Assembly (NCBI GenBank): GCA_014380605.1
Contig: JACMJO010000527.1
Coordinates: 1-8,954, forward strand
Direction of reading: 5' to 3'
Source of the DNA: Fimbriimonadaceae bacterium
Lineage (GTDB): Bacteria; Armatimonadota; Fimbriimonadia; Fimbriimonadales; Fimbriimonadaceae
DNA length: 8,954 nucleotides
Below are positions 6,362-8,954 of this stretch, in pieces; position 1 is the stretch's first letter; each line of letters starts with the position of its first letter. The translations under genes and the position numbers were made by a program. Under the pieces are notes generated by a model that was not told the origin of the DNA, did no database searches, and saw nothing but the letters and a program-made list of their open reading frames with translations.

Positions 6362-6976
6362 TCAGGTCAACTGTAGGAAGACCACTCTGTCACTCAGATA
6401 GATGGCTACGTCGTGTCCAGTGGAACTACGGAATGGTTGGAATCTAAATGAGCGGGAAGTTGAGGAGACTGACATCACCATCTCGTTTTCTCCAATCAAG
6501 TTATGTTGCCTTACTTCTGCCGCAACCTTCCGCCAGGTTTTGCCGTCCATTTGCATCCCGACGGCCCTGATCTGACCAAATGGCCGATCAATGATATGCG
6601 AGGCGCTTAGCGTTGTTGGAAGCGAACCCCTTCGGCTCCCTGGAAGGATTAAATTGAACTTGTCGAAGGGAGCCCGGTCATTCATCAGTTTGGTTAGAGC
6701 AACGACTGGATAGTCGGGGCAAACGAAGATTTCGAAGCCGGACTTACTGAGACCGTAGTGCAGTATCCCCCTTTCCATTAGAAGAGACCGTACATGGCGC
6801 CTGGTGATCTTATCTGTCATGTGAACTGCCACCGTGGCGTTAACGAGGTCTTTCGATCCTACCGAGAAAGCACTTTGATGTATAAGGGCCGAGTTTCCTC
6901 GAAGCGGCATGCTTGAGAAGCCCACTCGTTGAGACTGGCCCAACACGACCATCATCACTACCACTCCTGTCACCAT
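6362..6976 (-). CDS. Type II array protein, unknown function
   Basis: The preferred product is 204 residues from ATG 6976, which lies 2 nt after the stop of the short leader frame 6979-7062 (TGA-CG-ATG). This suggests translational coupling. The N-terminus MVTGVVVMMVVLGQSQ looks like a signal peptide or anchor. Residues 50-112 resemble the product of 5701-6237 (TDKITRRHVRSLLMERG and following). Near the C-terminus, SFRFQPF parallels LLRFQAL of that paralogue. No known family is recognised. A longer version of the same frame starts at ATG 7045, but its extra residues (MGLDWSSGNPDP...) come from reading the start module out of frame, so I reject it. The upstream type I gene 7055-7507 overlaps the leader frame, so gene, leader and this body form a tightly coupled chain. 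Confidence 0.65.
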   Translation of the reverse strand: MVTGVVVMMVVLGQSQRVGFSSMPLRGNSALIHQSAFSVGSKDLVNATVAVHMTDKITRRHVRSLLMERGILHYGLSKSGFEIFVCPDYPVVALTKLMNDRAPFDKFNLILPGSRRGSLPTTLSASHIIDRPFGQIRAVGMQMDGKTWRKVAAEVRQHNLIGENEMVMSVSSTSRSFRFQPFRSSTGHDVAIYLSDRVVFLQLT

Positions 6977-6978
6977 CG

Positions 6979-7062
6979 TCAGCTTCTCGAGGATACAACT
7001 TCGACGGCAAGGATCAGGGTTGCCGCTACTCCAATCCAAACCCATCGCCGGGAATTATTCAT
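6979..7062 (-). CDS. Stand-alone leader frame carrying the signal-anchor module
   Basis: This 27-codon frame begins MNNSRRWVWIGVAATLILAV and ends EVVSSRS-stop. It keeps the anchor residues of the type I proteins in the same frame, with a 3-nt deletion (one Ala codon), then stops. Its ATG (7062) overlaps the stop of the 7055-7507 gene (ATGAATAA), and its TGA is 2 nt before the ATG of 6362-6976. It may be a coupling leader, a free small membrane peptide, or the decayed N-terminus of a type I gene. Conservation of frame despite the deletion argues mildly against simple decay. Confidence 0.45.
   Translation of the reverse strand: MNNSRRWVWIGVAATLILAVEVVSSRS
7006..7049 (-). repeat. Start-module repeat, copy C
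   Basis: About 44 bp match the anchor-coding part of copies A, B and D, with a 3-bp deletion (GCG on the plus strand near 7018). The promoter half of the module is absent; the DNA upstream is the coding end of 7055-7507. Confidence 0.8.
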
Positions 7063-7507
7063 CTCTGGCAAACACCAAACGGGAGCGCAATCCCAGGGCT
7101 CGTCTTAGCTGGTCGACTCTTAGGTCAAACCAAGATGGTGGGGGCTCGTCATACACAAAGAGACTTGCCGTCTCGTAATCAAAGTATGCGCTCCGTTTGT
7201 TTGGCAACTCGATGCTCATATCACCTTTGCTCCACTCGTACGGGCAGTGACTTTTTAACTCAGCAAGCAGAGCCGGAGAGGCGGATGTAAAGCGCAAGAC
7301 TGTGCACCACATCCCCGTACCTGCCCGGTGCGTCGTGCCATCGGAATCAAATTCAGTCGCTCCGGACATGATGAGCTCCGATCGTTGCTGCACGTAGTCG
7401 AACTGTCGCAAAAACTCAAATTCGTCGGGCTCGTGGGGCCAGAAGGCAAAGACGGAAAGGATCAGGGCGGTTGCCGCTACTCCAATCCAAACCCATCGCT
7501 TGCGCAT
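7055..7507 (-). CDS. Type I array protein: signal-anchored small protein, unknown function
   Basis: This 150-residue protein is the longest preserved type I paralogue. The anchor is RKR then WVWIGVAATALILSVFAFWP (residues 5-24), followed by EPDEFEFLR at 26-34. A longer variable middle (about 35-66) precedes VLRFTSASPALLAELKSH at 70-87, then PPPSWFDLRVDQLRRALGL at 122-140. No lipobox or enzyme motif is seen. The start is set by module copy D, with TACAAT (7515-7520) 7 nt before ATG and no Shine-Dalgarno. Its stop overlaps the leader frame of the next gene (7062), so it is probably the first gene of a D-leader-type II unit. Upstream lies the heptamer repeat 7530-7557 and then the DUF1501 fragment. 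Confidence 0.75.
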   Translation of the reverse strand: MRKRWVWIGVAATALILSVFAFWPHEPDEFEFLRQFDYVQQRSELIMSGATEFDSDGTTHRAGTGMWCTVLRFTSASPALLAELKSHCPYEWSKGDMSIELPNKRSAYFDYETASLFVYDEPPPSWFDLRVDQLRRALGLRSRLVFARDE

Positions 7508-7520
7508 GATGGTTATTGTA
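7454..7520 (-). repeat. Start-module repeat, copy D
   Basis: This copy spans the -10-like box, the 7 nt AACCATC, the ATG at 7507 and the anchor codons, and is almost identical to copies A and B. Upstream of the -10 box the similarity ends quickly; the TGCGG of the other copies reads GGGCAC here. Confidence 0.85.
7515..7520 (-). promoter_or_regulatory. Possible leaderless-type -10 box (TACAAT)
   Basis: TACAAT is followed by AACCATC and the ATG at 7507 on the minus strand, the same arrangement as copies B and E. Confidence 0.5.
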
Positions 7521-7529
7521 GGGCACTTT

Positions 7530-7557
7530 GAGAGTTGAGAGTTGAGAGATGAGAGTC
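7530..7557. repeat. Four tandem heptamers (GAGAGTT-like)
   Basis: Contiguous 7-bp units GAGAGTT, GAGAGTT, GAGAGAT and GAGAGTC lie 10 bp beyond the -10-like box of copy D, in the -35 and upstream region of that promoter. Copy number could vary by slippage and affect expression; that is inference. Confidence 0.7.
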
Positions 7558-7618
7558 CTCAACTGCAGTTCTGAGCCTGCGTCCGCGAGCTCAAATCCCA
7601 TCGTGGTCCAGCAGTGCC

Positions 7619-7767
7619 AAGTCGGCGATCTCCGGGTCACCACCGACTATCGGGACGTCCTGGCGGATGCCCTGACCCAGCGGGTGGCCGGAAGCCGGCC
7701 CGCCGAGGTCTTCCCGGGTTGGGAAGCGAAGCGGTCGGGCGGCTACTTTGCTCCGCTGGGCCGTTGA
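7619..7767 (+). pseudogene. Duplicated 3' fragment of the DUF1501 gene
   Basis: Positions 7619-7758 match 4664-4803 without gaps at a constant offset of 2955 bp, with 5 mismatches in 140 (about 96%). The frame is preserved (VGDLRVTTDYRDVLADAL..., ending GGYFAPLGR) and stops at 7767, but the upstream ~390 residues are missing. A 72-codon frame from ATG 7549 reads through it, but its first ~24 codons are unrelated intergenic DNA. It is flanked by two divergent-looking array segments and overlaps the 3' end of the convergent gene 7743-8180 by 25 bp. The high identity indicates a fairly recent copy or gene conversion from the intact gene. Confidence 0.85.
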
Positions 7768-8180
7768 TTCTTCGGGATAAGCCCCAAACGGGTTTTCAGG
7801 TCTCGCCACTTCAGTTCGAGCCAACTGAGCTCACGGCACCAGTTGATGCTTACGGTGTTTGGTCCATTGAGTGGATAGCTCGAGATGTTGAAGTAGTCAC
7901 CGTTCCGTGATACCATCCACGCTGACCACACTTTGGACCCGGTCGCGTCTGCAGTTATGTAGTATTCGTGCCACTTCCACTCGGGAGCGGGCAGATCTCT
8001 TTTAATCGATTTGAGAGCCGTCGGGTAGTCCACGTGGAGAACGAATTCGCGAGTTTTAATTGTTTCACTAGATGGCCAAGACCATTCGACCTTGGGACTG
8101 CCCATCTCAGAAAGGAAACGTGGCTCCCATCGACCCGAGGACAGGGCAAAGGTGGCAATCCACGACCATCGCTTGCGCAT
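7743..8180 (-). CDS. Type I array protein with shortened anchor, unknown function
   Basis: The product is 145 residues from ATG 8180, the ATG of module copy E; the same frame could be extended upstream to 8228, but that would run back through the promoter. The N-terminus MRKRWSWIATFALSSG keeps the first codons of the module, but most of the hydrophobic segment is lost by an in-frame deletion, so membrane anchoring is doubtful. EPRFLSEMG (19-27) corresponds to the EPD..FLR patch. REFVLHVDYPTALKSIKRDL (44-63) and LSWLELKWRDLKTRLGL (118-134) match the type I motifs. The last residues (NQRPSGAK) are read antisense through the end of the DUF1501 fragment, so its C-terminus was probably created or altered by that insertion. 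Confidence 0.7.
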   Translation of the reverse strand: MRKRWSWIATFALSSGRWEPRFLSEMGSPKVEWSWPSSETIKTREFVLHVDYPTALKSIKRDLPAPEWKWHEYYITADATGSKVWSAWMVSRNGDYFNISSYPLNGPNTVSINWCRELSWLELKWRDLKTRLGLIPKNQRPSGAK

Positions 8181-8209
8181 GATGGTTATTGTAATGCGGT
8201 TTCGCGGTC
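8166..8209 (-). repeat. Start-module repeat, copy E (partial)
   Basis: The promoter half and first codons are kept (TACAAT, AACCATC, ATG, then Arg-Lys-Arg-Trp codons). The rest of the anchor-coding half is deleted. Positions 8195-8209 are identical to 5276-5290 upstream of copy A. Confidence 0.75.
8188..8193 (-). promoter_or_regulatory. Possible leaderless-type -10 box (TACAAT)
   Basis: TACAAT lies 7 nt before the ATG at 8180 with the same AACCATC spacer as copies B and D. Confidence 0.5.
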
Positions 8210-8237
8210 GGCCTTCACTTGGTGGCACATGGGGAGA

Positions 8238-8879
8238 TTAGGACTCTATCTCGCTCTTTGAATGAGTCACAGGGTACGTGATGACAGGTTCAAGGGCTAC
8301 CCCAGACTCTTCGTAAAAGTCCTTACACAGTGCTCTGAATGGATTAGCAAAGCTTCCGTTGGGGAGCGCAATCCAGGGCTCGGGCCTACCTGCTCGTCCT
8401 GACAATATCGTCCAATCACCGCCTTGCTTAAGAAAGAACTGGCCCACTGTAGCGATACACTTACGAAGCGTGGAGACGTCCAGCCCAAATTCACGTAGCC
8501 ACCTGTCCAGGGCACGAACGTCTTCTAAGGTAGATACACTTTCGAGGCCTACAAGTTGGGCCAAAGACTCACTCAAACGTGGGGCATCGGCTACAAAGTC
8601 TTCAACCCTGTCAATCACGCCATCCAGGAGGTGAGACTCTCGACCGGTACCAGTTGTTGACAGTTCCTCAGCCATGCGTTCCAAGAAAACGAGCAGGTCA
8701 TCTCTGGTAGCAAAGTGCCAACCTCCAGGAATATCATCGTAGGTAAGGACGAACTCGGACCCCACCTCGTGGATAAGTGAGTGGCTCACTCGTCCTTCCA
8801 AGTCGACTACACGTTTGGCTCCTTTAGATAGGAGGTGCCTGGCCCTTGTTTGTGAAATAGATCTGCCAGGAAGCTTCAT
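8238..8879 (-). CDS. Hypothetical protein behind a truncated leader module
   Basis: The product is 213 residues from ATG 8879 (GGTGGGA lies just before it; the frame can be extended to a TTG at 8915, which I reject because those codons come from the repeat out of frame). I do not recognise the family. There is no signal peptide or membrane segment, so it is probably cytosolic, unlike the rest of the array. Visible features are a basic N-terminus (RSISQTRARHLLSKGAKR), a Trp/Asp-rich patch (YDDIPGGWHFATRDDLLVFL, 47-66), an acidic, probably helical middle (about 80-135), and GGDWTILSGRAGRPEPWIAL (153-172). It lacks all type I and type II motifs. The DNA just after its stop (up to 8181) resembles the end of a type I gene, so it may have replaced one. 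A leader frame stops 13 nt before its ATG. Confidence 0.65.
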   Translation of the reverse strand: MKLPGRSISQTRARHLLSKGAKRVVDLEGRVSHSLIHEVGSEFVLTYDDIPGGWHFATRDDLLVFLERMAEELSTTGTGRESHLLDGVIDRVEDFVADAPRLSESLAQLVGLESVSTLEDVRALDRWLREFGLDVSTLRKCIATVGQFFLKQGGDWTILSGRAGRPEPWIALPNGSFANPFRALCKDFYEESGVALEPVITYPVTHSKSEIES

Positions 8880-8892
8880 GTCCCACCGGAGT

Positions 8893-8954
8893 TTAACATC
8901 CGGGCGAAGAGGCAAAGATCAGGGCGGTTGCCGCTACTCCAATCCAAACCCATC
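8893..8954 (-). CDS. Truncated leader frame with signal-anchor module (5' end outside window)
   Basis: Read in the frame of the type I anchors, the window edge gives RWVWIGVAATALIF followed by ASSPGC and a TAA at 8893-8895. The frame thus ends 13 nt before the ATG of 8238-8879, as the leader frame 6979-7062 does before 6362-6976. It could be a leader, a short lipoprotein-like peptide (C-terminal Cys) or a decayed N-terminus. The start codon is expected a few codons beyond the window. Confidence 0.4.
   Translation of the reverse strand, partial: WVWIGVAATALIFASSPGC
8911..8954 (-). repeat. Start-module repeat, copy F (cut by window edge)
   Basis: 44 bp are nearly identical to copies A, B and D (GGCAAAGATCAGGGCGGTTG onward to ACCCATC), running off the right edge. 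The array therefore continues beyond the window. Confidence 0.85.

Noticed and set aside
6977..7045. Extension of 6362-6976 to ATG 7045 (MGLDWSSGN...)
   Set aside because: The added codons are the start module read in the wrong frame. The ATG at 6976, directly after the leader stop, starts a signal-like sequence.
7416..7643. 75-codon minus-strand frame across copy D
   Set aside because: It runs through the module out of frame (MGLDWSSGN again) and through intergenic repeats, and is superseded by 7055-7507.
8181..8228. Upstream extension of 7743-8180 to 8228
   Set aside because: It would translate the conserved -10/spacer DNA. The ATG at 8180 is the one shared with all other module copies.
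5212..8954. CRISPR array suggested by the repeated ~45-bp unit
   Set aside because: Copy spacing is irregular (about 410 to 1380 bp), the units lie at gene starts and encode an anchor, and no cas genes are visible.
5212..8954. Insertion sequence or integron cassettes as the cause of the repeats
   Set aside because: No transposase, integrase, terminal inverted repeats or attC-like sites are visible; the repeats are coding starts plus promoter.

Overview
The window is a mid-to-high-GC bacterial chromosome segment. The gene style suggests a Gram-negative-type environmental bacterium: a Tat-exported DUF1800/DUF1501 pair, a secreted protein with a stalk-like domain, and possible leaderless start sites with a -10 box about 7 nt before ATG. 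My best guess is Armatimonadota (Fimbriimonadia-like). This is an inference from gene content, and Planctomycetota or Verrucomicrobiota are not excluded. I see no tRNA, rRNA, CRISPR array or transposase.

Left part (1-4809), ordinary genes. A truncated minus-strand gene for a secreted protein (1-649) lies downstream of a class I SAM methyltransferase (707-1450, minus). Divergent from it, a well-formed promoter drives a compact plus-strand operon. The operon encodes a four-helix-region membrane protein (1575-2090), a DUF1800 Tat lipoprotein (2087-3502, GTG start overlapping the previous stop) and a DUF1501 Tat-exported protein (3505-4809, two bases after the previous stop). DUF1800 and DUF1501 proteins are routinely paired.

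Right part (4834-8954), the unusual region. It is a minus-strand tandem array of small, mostly signal-anchored genes that I cannot assign to a named family. Four of them (4834-5265, 5296-5679, 7055-7507, 7743-8180; 'type I') share a distant full-length architecture: N-terminal anchor, an EPD..(F/W)(L/I)R patch, an F-x-F..PA.L..(Q/E)L motif and a C-terminal P.SW..hxW..L motif. Two more (5701-6237 and 6362-6976; 'type II') are diverged paralogues of each other. A seventh (8238-8879) is unrelated to either. Against this strong protein divergence, about 45-60 bp around the 5' ends of the genes is nearly identical in DNA. It covers the -10 box, the start codon and the signal-anchor codons. The module occurs six times: fused in frame in the type I genes (shortened in one), and as a short separate reading frame ending just before the start codons of 6362-6976 and 8238-8879.

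Fragments of the 3' end of the DUF1501 gene lie inside the array: a 140-bp, about 96% identical copy at 7619-7758, and an 18-bp exact remnant at 5707-5724. Both lie just upstream of a start module and at the 3' end of the next array gene. A flank shared between 5266-5320 and 8181-8239 shows that a type I gene end once stood where 8238-8879 now lies. Together these suggest repeated tandem duplication of a unit anchored at the DUF1501 3' end, followed by divergence or replacement of gene bodies behind a homogenised 5' module. The function of the array products is unknown. They should sit in or outside the cytoplasmic membrane with their variable domains facing outward.
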